Source of the DNA: Coccinella septempunctata
Lineage: Eukaryota; Arthropoda; Insecta; Coleoptera; Coccinellidae
Assembly: GCF_907165205.1 (NCBI RefSeq)
Contig: NC_058190.1
Coordinates: 3,914,001 to 3,978,000 of the forward strand
DNA: 64,000 bases
Reading direction: 5' to 3'
Positions 1 through 14,400 of the stretch are shown here, piece by piece (within the stretch, counting starts at the first letter, position 1; each line of letters starts with the position of its first letter). The position numbers were made by a program, and so were the translations under genes. Below the pieces are notes generated by a model that did no database searches, was not told the origin of the DNA, and saw only the letters and a list, made by a program, of their open reading frames with translations.

Positions 1-677
1 ATTTCAAATTGACGCTTAAATCCCCACTCCTTATCGATCAACACAGCGATCGTAGCGACTCCTATTTTCCCCGTTTTTGGAGACACATTTTTAGTACGGC
101 GATCGTTCTCCCCCTCTCTACTCTCCATACTCCATACCTCTTCAACTGTTTTCTGCATAATTCGACAATAGATAACCTAGTAGGAATTCTTCACTGAAAC
201 TCTCTCCATCAATATAATCGAGTGAAATCTCTTGATCGTTTTCGCTTTGAACACAAAGAGATTTTAAATTTGATTATGAAACCGGACGTAGGAGCTCGAT
301 AGGTGGCGTTGAAGTCGACTTATGAAACATTGAACTCGATAATCTTTATTCTTTATTGTTCTAAATCCACTGGGATGATTTCAATTAATTGTTGTGTGAG
401 GTATCTAGGTAGATACATAATCGAGTCCGGTAGGTGGCGTTACAGTCGAGCTATAGGATTGTTACTCGGAATTTTTTCCACATATAAGAACAACAATTTC
501 AAGCGACATTTAAGGATTGCGACGATTTGAAATTCTTAAATACTCAACGTAAGTTTCGAAAGGAAATGTCAAACGAAAATGCTCTCTAGGCAGGATTATC
601 CACATTGCTAATTCTTATATTAAAACATCAAGCTCAAAATTCCACTCAAAATTCAAAGATGATCTGATACCGAATTG
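1..677. other. AMFR intron sequence, nothing recognised
   Basis: AT-rich intronic DNA left of the last visible AMFR exon. The motif TAGGTGGCGTT occurs twice, near 300 and 430. No coding exon was recognised. Confidence 0.6.
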
Positions 678-1022
678 TACAGGGTGAGTCAACAGATGGT
701 TTGTTGACTCTTAGAGATTTTGGACTGAGATTCAAACCAGCACATAAGATGAAATTATTTTTGCTTTCAAATGATAATATCCAATTTTCATGTCATGTTC
801 TGAACCTATATGCAATTCTTATTTGGAAATACCCCATATAATTGTGTGCCTTTTTGACGTAGGCCTCCTTTTCTGACAAATTTCATGATTATGATGGTTT
901 TATTGCATCATGAAAAGTATTTTTTTATTGGATATCGAAGTTTTCGAGTCTTCTGCAATTTTTTAGATCGCCCTAAAGTTAGCCCGCATTATACCGTTCT
1001 AGCACTGTTGACTCACCCTGTA
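678..1022. mobile_element. Short inverted-repeat element (MITE), about 345 bp
   Basis: The ends are perfect 18-bp inverted repeats, TACAGGGTGAGTCAACAG at 678-695 and its complement at 1005-1022. The outer TA on each side could be a TA target duplication. It has no coding capacity and lies in an AMFR intron. The ACAGGGTG terminus recurs in several larger elements in the window. Confidence 0.8.
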
Positions 1023-1553
1023 TGGTATATGACAGGACGACTTGTGGTGTTCGCTGGACTAAAATATAGCTGATTTGTTCGAGCATTTTTCTACAAAATA
1101 TTAAATAAAGAAGATATGAATTTTGTGCGTTACTTTTCATCACACTATATAGAGGCTTATAAATGTTGCCTACACAATACGAACTATAAAGATGAAGCAA
1201 TATCTTTGAGTAAAATATAATTTTACTTGTCATTGAATAAGCAACACGTCTGATAAGAAGTAAAATAAAAATAGTAATGCTTTATCTCACTCTAAACAAT
1301 TCTTGAATGAATATAATAACCTTGGATTAGTTTAGTATCCTAAAAACTAATAATCACATTTGGCAATGTTTATACTGCATGTGATGTTTGGGTAAGAAGA
1401 TCGCTCACGTTTTGTATGTGGAGAAAAAAAAAGGCCATTCCAGCCAGTTACAGTCGAAATAAAAAAAAAATTCATTAAATCTCTACAACATAATCAATAT
1501 GAAATCGAAATATCTCTGTAGAATTGGATAAAGATTCCAAATTTGAGTGACTG

Positions 1554-1677
1554 AGGGCCGGTTTATTCATTCCCTCTATGAATTGTTCGTTATCTTTCGT
1601 TTCTTGAATTTGAACATCAAATTCGACAAGCGAAATTTAACGAACAATTTATGGAGAGAATGAATAAACCGGCCCTA
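1554..1677. repeat. 124-bp hairpin MITE
   Basis: Almost the whole unit is an inverted repeat. AGGGCCGGTTTATTCATTC at the left pairs with the complement at the right, and pairing continues through CTCTATGAATTGTTCGTTA into the centre. It is non-coding. The AMFR intron flanks (1023-1553 and 1678-2162) show nothing else recognisable. Confidence 0.8.
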
Positions 1678-2162
1678 AGACGAACTTCCAACCAATGTTT
1701 TTCATTTATCTCATAAATCATAACTCATAACTTCGAATCAACATCAATAACACAAAGTTTGAGCCTATAGTTGAAAATTTCAATATTTATTGAATCAAAT
1801 GGGTTTCGAAAAAATTTATCAAAAACCCCATTTTTTTTTTCAGCAGCCATTTTTGTACAATAAAACTATCGCATTCTAGTCGACGGCAATCTCCCGTTCT
1901 ACTCTCAACAAAGTTATCCGCATGTATCGAATCAATCACTATTCAACTTTGCAAATCTGAATGAGGGCTCAGGGTTGATCTACGTTTTTCAATGTACCTT
2001 TTCCTCGCCCTGTGAATAAGGTTTTCTTTGCGTTTTTGTAGGATCTTTTCCCTTTCCTGTGACGACTTGGAGAATCTGCTTCCTAAACTCGATGTATCAT
2101 CGCTATGGAAGATTTTGAATTTTAATATGTGTTTTCCAACTGTGACCTTAAAAAATACTCAC

Positions 2163-2404
2163 TTCTCAACTGTCTCTGCAGTATATTCCTCCCAGTTCTT
2201 CGTACTGATATCCTCGTTGGAGAAAGTTGAAGGATGTATCATTCCCGTGGGTCTTCTGACAGATATCGTTTCCGGTTCCCTAAATATAGGAGGAGCCACG
2301 AGTCTCCCATCGAGAACGTTTTCAACAGTCTGTTCGACTGATCTGGTGCTCCTCAAATCTTCCGTTATAACAGACATTGGCATATTTGGAAATAACTCTT
2401 GAAC
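2163..2404 (-). CDS. AMFR: AMFR exon: CUE ubiquitin-binding domain
   Basis: This exon is 242 nt. It encodes a CUE domain (VQELFPNMPMSVITEDLRST, then RSVEQTVENVLDGR) that binds ubiquitin, followed by a Pro/Thr-rich tail ending NWEEYTAETVE. It ends two bases into a codon at donor GAGAA|GTGAGT. The family C-terminal region, including a p97-binding motif in mammals, is not in the window; nothing matching it was found in 1-2162. Confidence 0.96.
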
Positions 2405-5400
2405 CTGGAGAGAAATTACATTTATTTTATCGCAAAAAAATGGTGGTAATTGAAAATCGATTGACGTGTTTCATAACAATTGATATCCGGAGTGGGATCT
2501 TTTGGGAAACTGATCAGAATAGATTACGTCAGGTGTAGCCCATTACATGAACAGAACGTGTCGTATTTTATATCTGTTGAATAGAACAAAGCTCGATACA
2601 AAACTTAAAAAACACAAAACCGAGCGATTTCTGACAGTGTATGTTTTCAACACTGTGCTACGTTGCCGCTGCACCAGCGATTTATTTCGATCGTTTCGTT
2701 TTGGTCGAAGAGTTAGGTTAACTCCACAAACTTTGGTTTTAGTTGTCTTCGATTAATTCTCCTCTGTTATGCCCATATATGATTGGTTTTCATAATCAGG
2801 TTTTTTCAGAGTTACCAAATTTTTATACTGAAAAGTTCCGATGTCTCAGAAAACATTCCCAAAATTTTTTAAATGCGACTCGAAATTTATGATAGCTTCG
2901 ATACCGAAATATTTTGTGAATGAACGAGATAATAGGGAATATTCCTTTTGACGAAAATGATGTATTTTTTATGAAATATCTTTGAAACGTGACATTTTGA
3001 AAAAAACCATTTCAACCGTTTCCCAAAAAAAATTATTTTGATGGACGCTTAATTTTATTCTCAGTTGCACGACTGTGGCTTAACAAAATCTTAAGTAAGG
3101 GGCCCTTACGTTTTTATATCTAGTGATATTTCTGTTTTTTATTTTGGTGCAACTTCATCCTAGTCCAATAAAGCCATTTCATTGGTTGGCCGATTGCCGA
3201 TGATCGTTGTCATTTCATTAACCTAAATTTATTGTCCTGTCAGTCAGTGTCAAGAATATTATTAAAATATTATCAAAGAGTAACAACTTTTTGTTGTTCA
3301 ATTAGCATTTATATTGATAATGATTGTCAAATAAAAGGTACCTAAGTTTATATAAGTACCACACTTTCTTTGTAAGTTCTTGTGCGAATTTGTTTTATTA
3401 ATGTTGAAGAGGAACGTGAAGAAAATGTCCTTATTGTCCTTGTTAGTACGAATACGGTGAATGATTGCCAAGCAATTGGTGGTAATTCACGAAGGGCACT
3501 CAACTTCTCAACAGAAGAAAAGAGTTTGTTGCTAACTATAGTATGATTTGTGACACAAAATTGAAACTTAAAAAAGACTGATGGCATTACAATAAAGCGA
3601 AAAGAAAAGGCTTGGCATGCAGTAATGAATTCATTCAATTTTCAAAATCCATCAAAAATGGGAAGTTCTGCAGCCAGTTCAACAAATTATTTTAGGTTAG
3701 AATCCCGACCTTAAATACCTAAATGGTCATTACATAAGCGCTTTAATTTAAGTCTAGCTTTAGGCATTTGAATGTCACTTAACAGTTGGTGCAACGTAAT
3801 TCAAGTTAAGGGTTCATTTTAAGGGACACTTAACACTAAGTGCGTTTGGTGCAAACGGGTCTTAGTACTTGAAAATGAAAAATTAAAATGGGTATTTCGT
3901 TTCGTTTCTAAAGCCCGTTTGCAACAGCCGAGAGTTTTCTAGAAAATTTACTCGAGATTTCATGCGCCGTGAATTCTTTACCGTTACATACACACTTTGG
4001 GTAGAATTCTCTGTTCAGTTGCATACAAAATAATCTCTGCCGTTTTCTTACCAAAATTTGGTAGAGAATTCTCGGCTGTTACAAACGGGCTTTAGGCACA
4101 AGTTGACAACATCGACTGAAATATGCGTTGATAATAAAGGAAAACAAATACACTATCTTGATAAGATAAACAAAGATGGATATCTATGAAGTCTGCGACG
4201 AACGAGAAAGGTCGTTAAATTTTATGGAATTTTGGCCGGTTGCTGTTGAGGCTCGCCAGTGAGTACGCGCCTCATGATGGGTGTAAATCAACAGCTGTTA
4301 TTTTATAAACAAGCCATTGTTCTTTTTATTTTCTAGTAGGCGCTCTTGCCGAATAGTGAACTGGAGACGAAGCGATTGAAATTTTAAAACCTCATATTTG
4401 AAGAATGGTTTTGAATGGTTTCCGTGGTGTATTTGAAAATTTCATGAATGAAACTTAGAATTATTCAGTTTAAACTAGGATACGCTGTGATAACCCAAAT
4501 TGAGGAGAATTCTCCATTGTGAGCCATTTGAGTCTCTTGTAGCTGTAAGTATCAAGGATCAATTATTTCACCATGTACTTGATCGATATAAGCAAGACTA
4601 AAGTGTAAAGAAACTAGACTTTTATAGTTAATACATAAAGGATCTTTGATCACGAGAATGTAATTAACACATTCGATTGCAATTGTAGGAACTGTTGTGT
4701 TGGAAAAGGACTGAAGGTTCTCAATTACCTTTGTTTTTCGAACTAAACACAGATTATATGGTGAAAATCATATGAGGTAAGGAGTTATAATAAAAAGGTA
4801 TATTATCTCAGTCAAAATTTAAATGGATTGAAAATGAACTGGGAATACACAAGTCGTTCAAGTTCAGCCTCGTAATTGTAAAGACATAAAATTTGTCGAA
4901 CGGTTCAGATCAAAATTTTGATCAGTCCCTATGTAACTAAAATTCTTTCAACCTCAAATTTGTCTTGGTTTTTAAAAATAGAGGCTGATAAAGTAAGTTA
5001 CTAAACTCATTTAGGATTGAATGTTACTGAAAACAATCAATAGAAGTAACGGGGGGTCCTTGTGGAACATGTTTTCTACATCCTCTATATATTTCAATAT
5101 TTATATAGAAAATTTATTTAATCATAAATCAATCTTCCATTTCACACAAAAATTCGTTAAAACTAATGTCAGCAGTAAAGCTAGGTTACGTCATTTCATT
5201 CCCAAGATTAATGAAGAATATATGTCGCAAATTTGGCTTGGTCGTTACATAATTACATATAGTCTCTGAATTTTCCTCTCGTTCTGAATCGTTCTGCCTT
5301 ATATCAACTTACCTGTCTTGCCATAGCATCCAGTTGTGAGTTAGAAGCCATTGTTTCTTGTCGGACGAGCTGTGCGTGACTCACTTCCACAGAAAAGCTT

Positions 5401-8400
5401 GGTAACCAAGAAACATACCTCGACCCTGCAAACAAAACGTACAACATAAGTAATCTATGTAACGATCTCCGAAAGTGATATTTTACAGACGCGTAGAAAC
5501 TTTCCAGAACAAGCCGTAGGCGTGTTACGTACAATATTTCTTTTGTAGTAGTTTTGTACGATGAAAGGGAAAAATACAAACAAATGTCACACGACACGCG
5601 TTGTCATAATGAGATACTGCGTCTATGTTATCGTTAAACCTGCCCATAGATCACCCAAAATGATTTTATTCGATGAATCATATCAACAATGTCATTTACG
5701 AGACGGTTGCGAAAAAAATAATGAAATGATTGATCGTGACTTTCTGAACTCACCATCGAAATGAAAAAAATGATTCAACTGTCTTCTCACAATCTGTGGT
5801 GGATCCATTTGTAAATCAGGCGATTCTATCCTTGCGACCGCAGGATTTTGTATGTTCAATGCCATACGGCATGTCGGACAAGTTGTATCTTGTTCGAGCC
5901 AAGATAGAAGACAAGTGCTGTGGAATGAAAAACTAGCATTAATACTGGTTGAAAAAAATCATATAACAATTCCCATGTACATTACAGCAGGAAGGAAAAA
6001 CTGTTAATTTCATGAGTGACTCGAGGATTTCGATTACTTATAGTTTGGAAAGGGGTGTTTACATTCCACTCCAGCTTAAGGTCTATTGTGCCTCACAACT
6101 GCGCCATCTACAACTCTCCCTCCAGCTCTAGAGTTTCAATGAACTCCAGTATCTGGAAGGGCTTTTTTGTGAATAACTCAAAAAATATCCACTTTAGGGC
6201 AAGGGTGGGATGCATACACTCACATTATTTTTTAACGTAGATTCAATATCTGCCATACAAAAATGGGGTTCTAATTTGAAAAAATTGATTTTTCACGATT
6301 TTGTCATCCCTAACTTTGAAAGCGATTTTTTCACCCCCTGTATCATGAATCGCGATTTCGATTTTTAAAGTGGATACATCAATCTTACATCTTGAAAAAT
6401 CCCAAAAATGAAAATTTTCCATCCAAAAACCTCGAAGTTATTCTTGTTTCAGCGGAGCTCTATTTTCGATTTTTTTTTCGAATTTTCCCGCTCAGAGAGA
6501 ATTTTCCAACCAAAACTGAAAAATGTTACATCAAAATAACTTGAAATTTTTTGAGGAATCTATTTCTGCAATAAAAAAATGGTGTTCTAATTTGAAAAAC
6601 AGAAGTTGACGTCATTTCCGGAAAAACCGGAGGTGCTCATGCCTTGAAAATATTTTAGATTTCATCAGCACCGTGAAATACTTATAAGTGCTGAATTTCA
6701 TGAAAATACGTTCAGTAGTTTCCCGTATAAATATGGGTGAGGTTCCTCGTGAAAGACCCTGTATATGCGCCTATCTGCATTTCAAAGAAATTTGAAGTAA
6801 ACCATCGATTGTAAGTAAGGGGTAGAGATAAGCATTGGAAATTGTTATCAGGGTGCATTTCAGTGCTGTTTTCTTGACAATTGAATTGTAATTAACTTTG
6901 AAAAATGGATTATTTGAGTAGCGACGACAGCGACATGGAATTATTAGATATGGTTGAAAGTGAATTGGAAGAGACCATAATACAAAAAATTTATAAAGCA
7001 CGAGTTGATTACATGATTATTTTGAATGATTACGAGTTCACATGTAGAATTCAACTGAGCAAAGGTGCTGTGAGTGAAATATTGGATTTAATTAATCCAT
7101 ATTTGAGGGCGCGATGTGGGAAAATTGAAACCGAAGAGTTGAAGGATTCGGTCAATCATCTCCAACTCTCCTCTGCTGGTAATAACCCCATCAGCTGCTA
7201 CAAATTCTACCAAACGCATGGCCTTTCTTTAGTCATTGATTTTGATTTAGGCTGAAAAAATCATTGCCTTCAGAACTTGAAATTAATGAAAAATGAATAT
7301 CGATAACAACGGCGCTTTTATTTGAAGGTACTCACGGTTGAGGAATTCATTTTCAAGTATTGCGTGCATAGATTAAAGTTATGTAGATTGGAAACTTCCA
7401 TACTACGAGACGAAACCGTTTTTTTGCGCCCTCTCTTAACCTGGGGTGAATTAATGAGTGTTTCTTTCAATATACAATTAATAGATGACGCTGGAAAAAA
7501 GTAGATTTCCTTCAACCTTCAACTTCATTCACAGGTGAAGGAGAGATTTGTGTTCTGTCATTTGAAATTTTGAAGATTAATTTTTTTGAATTGAAATGTT
7601 TGAAAATATTTTATATATCCTAGTTTAGGCAGCGAGTTATTATTCCTATAATTTTGTGAGGTTTTTTTCATCCCCTTCAGGTAATGCGAAGAACATTTTT
7701 AGTTAACTGTTTTATTTTTAGGTACCTATTGAATTATGCATTTTCAAATGGACTTGTTAACATTCGATACATTGAAGTTGTAACGAACGATACTACCAAT
7801 TTTACTCACTTATGAAATGACTCAATTTTAATATTTTTCAACTATTGATCAATAAGGTATCGGTAAGAGTAAATATCAAAAAGGAAAAAATCAAACTATA
7901 TTTCCGGATATCCGATTAGAAAAAAAAATTCATTCCCGTGCTGGAGAAGGCGTAATTCTACGTGAAAATTACGATTGTGGCGACTGTGAAATAGCTTATC
8001 ATGAAAAACTTTCCTATACCTACTAAAATGGTTCGAATGTAAGACTGGACTCCTGGTATAAACGAAAAAATAAACCTTTAAGCTACATTCACAATCAATT
8101 CACGGGCCGAAGTGCACTTCGCCACGGAAGCTTAGCAGATGGCGTTCTCCGTTACCATTCACAATGAAATTCAAGACAAAATTTCTTGCAAGTTGCAAAC
8201 TATCACTTCGGCAAGGAATTTCGTGCCGGCTATAGATGATGCTGATGCTTATGTTTTGATCAGTTACATTTTTGATTCATTTGAGTATTTGGTTCCAAGA
8301 TTATTGCGAATGGTAAATTTCGTGCCGAAGTGCACTTCGGCCCGCGAATTGATTGTGAATGCAGCTTGATAGAGTATATTTTATTACTTGTTGATCCATG

Positions 8401-11400
8401 CAATTAATAAAATAATACAATAAAGAATGCCCTATTATCCTTATTTTTTCCTTTGCATTATTTTACGTTGAAAATTATGCGAATGAAAGAATACTACTGC
8501 GGTGATTTATTCCTATCCTAAAAATACTAAACTACTGATGTTTCATCTGAACTAAATACCAGTACATTGGTGTTTATATTATTTGATACGAACATTGAAC
8601 TAACTAACTAACTAACTTCTTTCTTTAGTTCAATGAATACGAATAAATTGTCAAGTAGTTTTCTTTCGTTCACATGGACAAGGACAACTCGAATTTCCTG
8701 CAATGTATGGAGGATATACTGAAAGCACAGAAATTATACTCGTTCTTTTTGTTTGACAACACACAGCTTTTTTTTCAAAACCAGATCTACTCAAGCTTCA
8801 CCCCAGTCCACCAGAGGTCGCGGTGAACAATGTTTCAAAATATTGTGAGAGCAGAGACAACAACGAGACGCCCAACTCCCCACTATATTTCGTCCGATGT
8901 TTTGCATCCTTGTCTCACAGCATCGAACCTGTTTGTAGATGGCGCCAAAGGCACTGGTGTAGCGTTTAGCGCGGGAATTATGAATTATTCTTTTGTGTAT
9001 TACTGTTTTCTTGTTTTGAAGTATGGGAGCAATTTCGCGCAACCATAAAATTGATGCTGAAATTTTTGCCATGTTGATTATTATAATCAATTGGCAAACA
9101 ATTTCGCTATCAATATGGCTGCGTGAAAATTTTTGGAAGGAAATACAACTTTTCGAATGGTGGTTTTACGATTTATTTGAATTTGAATGAAACTAATAAC
9201 AAACATATAGGAGAACAATTGAAGTATTAAAAAAGGGAAATATAAAACAAAACAAGTAAAATATAAAGCAAGTGACGTATAAACAACAAAATAGGTCAAA
9301 TGACCTTCACATATTCTTCATTTTCATCAATTTTTTCGATTTGATTATAGCATTTTTTTGGTTTTTAAATTTCTGGTTTTCCCTTTTAACCCACCAGACT
9401 ATTCCAATATTTACAATACTTTGCACTGTTATAGTTTCTATCTGTTCGCAATGTTGTTCACATGTTAACCATGAAAAATCAATGTGATTATGAACAAATT
9501 TAGAGGCATGATATGGAAGGTCAGAAATATTAGAGTTATCCACCATAAAATTCTCCAAAGAAGCTATACCTTGTGCAATGGATATTGTGAATACAACACT
9601 TGGATAATACAAACTCCTCTTATCATCTGACCATTCCTTGTTCCAGATGAACATGTTGTGTGCCTCCAAAACATCTGATGACAATAGAGCAGAACAACCC
9701 GTACACGTTATTTTCTTATAGATGCCTTTCAAAATGAAACCAGCAACATAAGCTACTGAAAAAGTTTCTGCACGGCCCCCATTCACATCTGCTTCAATTA
9801 TGGATACCGTCTCCTCTGTTGATATTTCTGGCATACATATGACTTCAACTTCATTAGGTTGATATTCTCCTTCTTTCTCATCTTTCTCCAGAAATGATTT
9901 TAAATTGCTGAGAAGATCATTATTGTCCTTCTCACAATTTGAATGAGTGGAACAATGAATTAGATTGTTTAAAATTTGGGCTTTCAAACTACCCACAAAT
10001 TGAAAAGCAGAGGGATTATCATTACATCCTGATCCATATCTGATGCATCCAAATAGGTTCTCTAAAGGATCTTGATTTAGAGACCTTGGACGCAATACTG
10101 TGAATCCTTTAGAATGCACATATGCCCAGATTCCCCTGATAGCATTCAGAGATGTAATCCAACCCATTTGAGATGGTGGTGTACTTTGCTTGACCTGCCC
10201 GCTTTTTGAAAGCCTTTTAAATTTCCAACTCTTCACCATTTGCAAAGCTTTTGGCCAATATTCATTATGAGGAGAGTTTTCAGTAATATTACATTTCAAC
10301 TCCTTTCCTGACTGGTTGGTGTTCCCATTAAAACTATCGAACAGCGTATCCACTTCCATCAGGAATGAGGCTGTAGCAATACACTCCTGTTGCATTGCTC
10401 CTAAAAATTGATATTCGATGAAAAAATATAATGATAAATTTGAAATTAATTTTACCATTTCTTATCATCGAGTACAAATATGCTGACACAGTTCTACTCA
10501 TTACTTGTGCAGCTATGTTAACCTTCATGGCATACTTCATGATTGGGTCAAAAAAATTGTCTTTCAGCTTATGAAGGGACCTGAAGACATAAGGAGATGC
10601 CTTGTCATGCTCATAAGCCCAACGAACATGCGAGAATTTGGCCTCCATAGTTGTAACGCTTTCTTCTATTTGAACGTTGAGAAATACATTGTATTTCCTG
10701 AATAAAGCATAAGTACGCTTTAATAAATGAGGGACATCGTACATAATAAAAAATTTTTTGGCTCCATATATAAAATATGGTTTTTGAGTTGTCACACCCA
10801 ATTCTTTCAGGCACTTGACATTGTTAACACCCATATCACAAATAGTTGCAACAATGTCTAATTTTGCTACGTTTGTAACAGCTTTGATGACATCAAATAG
10901 ACAATTTCTAAGAATTTCCGAACTGCAACTCTTGTGGGTAAAGTAATACGCTATAGGTTGCTTCCATTTACGGTTTAGTCCCACAAGCATAAAGGCTAGA
11001 ACTTTTCTGGCAGCCTGTTTTCCACTTCTTTCTCCTCCAAAGTCCTCAAAGCCAATGATTTTCTTCTGGCCCTTATCGTAGTACAAGTTTTCTTTGATGT
11101 CCATTTCATCAAAGAGCAACACGCAACAGCGATCAAGGTCCTCTTTTATGTTTTCATTAATATGCTCAAAAATGTTTTTATTTATTCCAGCATTCAATGG
11201 CACCTTTTTGAGCAAGTTCAATACAGTGTTACGTGAAGGAAGCGCAACAAAGGAGCTCAGCAATTTGTAGCATCTGGGACTTTTCTTCAATAATAATAGA
11301 GACATAATTTTATCGTCCAAAGTCCATCTTCTGCCTCTTTTACCCTTCACTTTCGAACATCTCAATTGAGACATCATGAAATTCCAGGATGTTTTAGGCA

Positions 11401-14400
11401 TGTTTTCATATAAATTTCGAACCTCTGGGGCATCAGACAATTCTAAAACGCTCCTTAAAGTTTTAGACTTTTGTCTACACTGTTTTTTGAGTTTCCGTAA
11501 GTGGTCTTCTTTTTGTTGGATGATTCTCACCAATTTCTTTTTCCTAGGTGAAGAGTGTATTATGGAGAAATTTTCTATATCTCTGAAAATTTTGCCTCTT
11601 CGTTTGGGTGTTTGTGGCTGATCCAACTGTATACTATTAGAGGACCCCTCTGCATCTAAAAACAATGTGAACTTCAATTTTTATATACCTACAGTTTTTG
11701 AAAATTTTCAATTCCTCTCACATTGAAATATTCTTGATAACAGCATACAAACAAAAGAAAAAGGGCGCCAAAGTTTTTTTTGAATCGTGGCGTTTTATAC
11801 ACTAGAGTCTAGAGATTCGGTCCTGATTTAAAACATACCTGATTCAATAATATTTGGGATATCAGATTCGATTGGCATATCATTGCTACTTTCAGATACA
11901 ATAAATCTGCTTTCTTCGACTTCTTCAACTGGCGTTGCAGAAGTCGAAGCGAGTGATTTATTGAAGAACTGCATTGGAACTGCATCTCTGAGCAGTCTAT
12001 GATTTATAGAATCTGTGTATGATTCTAGAGTGAAATGTTTAGAGCATATTCTGTAATTTCGGAGATTCTCTCCCATGAATCTCATTCCTAATTTTTCTTG
12101 CCAGATTTTGGATCTGAAAATATAAAAAACAACATTGTATTCACAGTTATCACTGATATAAATATCATTCATCACTGGTATTCGTGTCCTGACCAGAAAT
12201 AAAGGTCGAAACGTCGGCATCTCATTGAGGATTTTTATTTCCCCTGTCCTCTTTGCCACTACATAGTTGATTATTTATGGTATAAATATCTTCAACTTAC
12301 TTGTTAATATTAGTTGGAAATCGATGCATTTTTGGAACTTCATCTTCTCCAGCTCCACAAATAAAACATTTAACCATTTTAAAAGAATAATTTGTCACAA
12401 ACAAAGTCTCACAAAATTTAAATTTCAAACCACTGTCACTCAGTTGACGCATGTGTAGCTGTATTCCGTGTTGCCACAAGTATTTGCACGTGGACTGATG
12501 AACATAGAATAGCGCTTTCGCCATTGGAAATGGAACATTGATTTTGTTAATTATCTCGCAATGGCAGTTTATATTTATACATTTGGCAACGCCAGCAAAA
12601 CCGTATGCAGCGCCTCTACATTCAGGGCCGTTGATGTTAGACAAAGATAGATTTATGTTATTTCCATTGAAATAGACAAAGATGATTGACATAGCCTGAA
12701 TCGGACAAATTTAGTGAAGGAGTTGACCGTCTCGTTGTTGTCTCTGGTGAGAGTTTCCTATCTACACCACCTTAATCTATGATTGCGTGGTTCAGAATCT
12801 CGACCAACAATTATTGTGATGTATTTATTGCCGTATGCACCTTTCATTGAACGACGTTTAAGCATAGAATCTCTATGGGAAAAAAGACATTAAGGAATTA
12901 AGCTCGTTCAATGAAACGGTGCATACGGGTATTCAGTCATACACACACGATTAACTTTTTATACATAATCTTCAAATATTTACACTTTCTAGTTTCTAAC
13001 ACACTCCAATATCTCAAACACTAGAAATGAATTAATAATGTGAGGTCTTATATTAGTGTTCTGTGGTCTGAGCTGAGTAGATCCCTATCTATCCTTGCCT
13101 CGAGATAGATAACGTCAAACCATAATTGTGAAATGCAAACCAAGAATAGATAGGCAGACAAACTGGAGATAGCGATCTATCCCTTATCTTGGATAGGTTA
13201 TTGAAAACGGCCGTATGTCACATTCTTTCCTGGTTTATGTCTAAGCATCAGTCTATTGGGAATTCAAATGTACAGTGACTCTAACGGGACAGTGGCGACA
13301 ATTGTGGTCTCGTTTTTCATAGTTTTAGCAAGAATATGGCGGATTTGGTCACGTGACGTGACGTGAGCCAATCCGCATTCCGAATTAGAGAACATAGCAT
13401 TGAAATCTGTGCTTCTAAGCCGCCATATTCTCGCTAAATTTCCAATTGTCGCCACTGTCTCGTTAGATTCACTGTATTCAAATTTAGATTGCAGAGACAT
13501 GGTGATGACAGTTCGAAATAAGAAGTTAATGCACTCATTGTCATTTTTAAAGGGGATTTGGAGAGTTTTGCCAAATAAATCCTTTTTGTCAGTTTATAGT
13601 TGTTTTTTTTTCGATTTTGAAGATTGGTTGTCGAAACTGGATTCAATTGCTATGAATTTCAGGTCAATAAATGTCATGAAGTATTAGTATTTATAAAAAA
13701 AATTCCGACCATGTTCTGAATCAGCTGATAAAAAAAATATTTTTTGAATCCGAACTTCTTGGCTCTTTTCAAGATCATAATAGAAGGAAATCGATTATGT
13801 GGAGAGCTACAACTATGATATCTTGCCTTCTCCACTATATACAATGACTAAATTTGCAATATTGATGCTAAGAAAACTTGTCCAAATCGAACTGGAAATC
13901 AGAAATCATTTTCTAAATGAATTTTGTGTGAATGTTATCGATATTCATATGTTTATCAACTTACTAGGTGAAAAAGTCCTCTCTGGGGAAACAGATTTGT
14001 TTTTTGTATAAATCCTTTATTTGAGGTTATATACATTTACAGGTTAGTTAATTCACCTTCCGTTCTTAGCAACCAATTTGAAATGTACAAAAACTTTACT
14101 GTGCTATAAGGACAAGATACATATGTCCTTAAACGTTCATTTCATCGTGGAAAATAGTAAAAACCAACATCTTCACAAGAAGGTCGTAATCGGAGATTTG
14201 TTCAAAGGATGCAAATTATGAAAACTAAGCTCTCGCCATTGTCAAGGGATAGATTAAGATATTTTCAACAGATTAAGATATATAAAAACTTTTATTGAAA
14301 CACCAAAATATTCTCCGTTCCTCGATGTAAACAAACAAAAGTGCATTAACTTTTTACCTACAAAAATTGACACCAGGGGGTGTATCGCTTGTTTGGAATT

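Larger units (their letters stand above)
2925..4530. repeat. Dispersed repeat Y1, copy 1, with two nested insertions
   Basis: The flanks of this interval match, in inverted orientation, the single block 29642-30232. Segments 2925-3045, 3875-3911 and 4092-4530 are collinear with it. The extra pieces are a Myb/SANT-bearing relic (about 3050-3870) and a PIF-type MITE (3912-4091). Y1 ends in GGAGAATTCTCC-like sequence on one side and GGAATATTCC on the other. It has no open reading frame of its own. Confidence 0.7.

Noticed and set aside
8139..8369. 76-codon ORF
   Set aside because: Runs through a MITE and ends in its terminal repeat; accidental.
8596..8622. Short AACT tandem run
   Set aside because: Too short to be more than a simple repeat.
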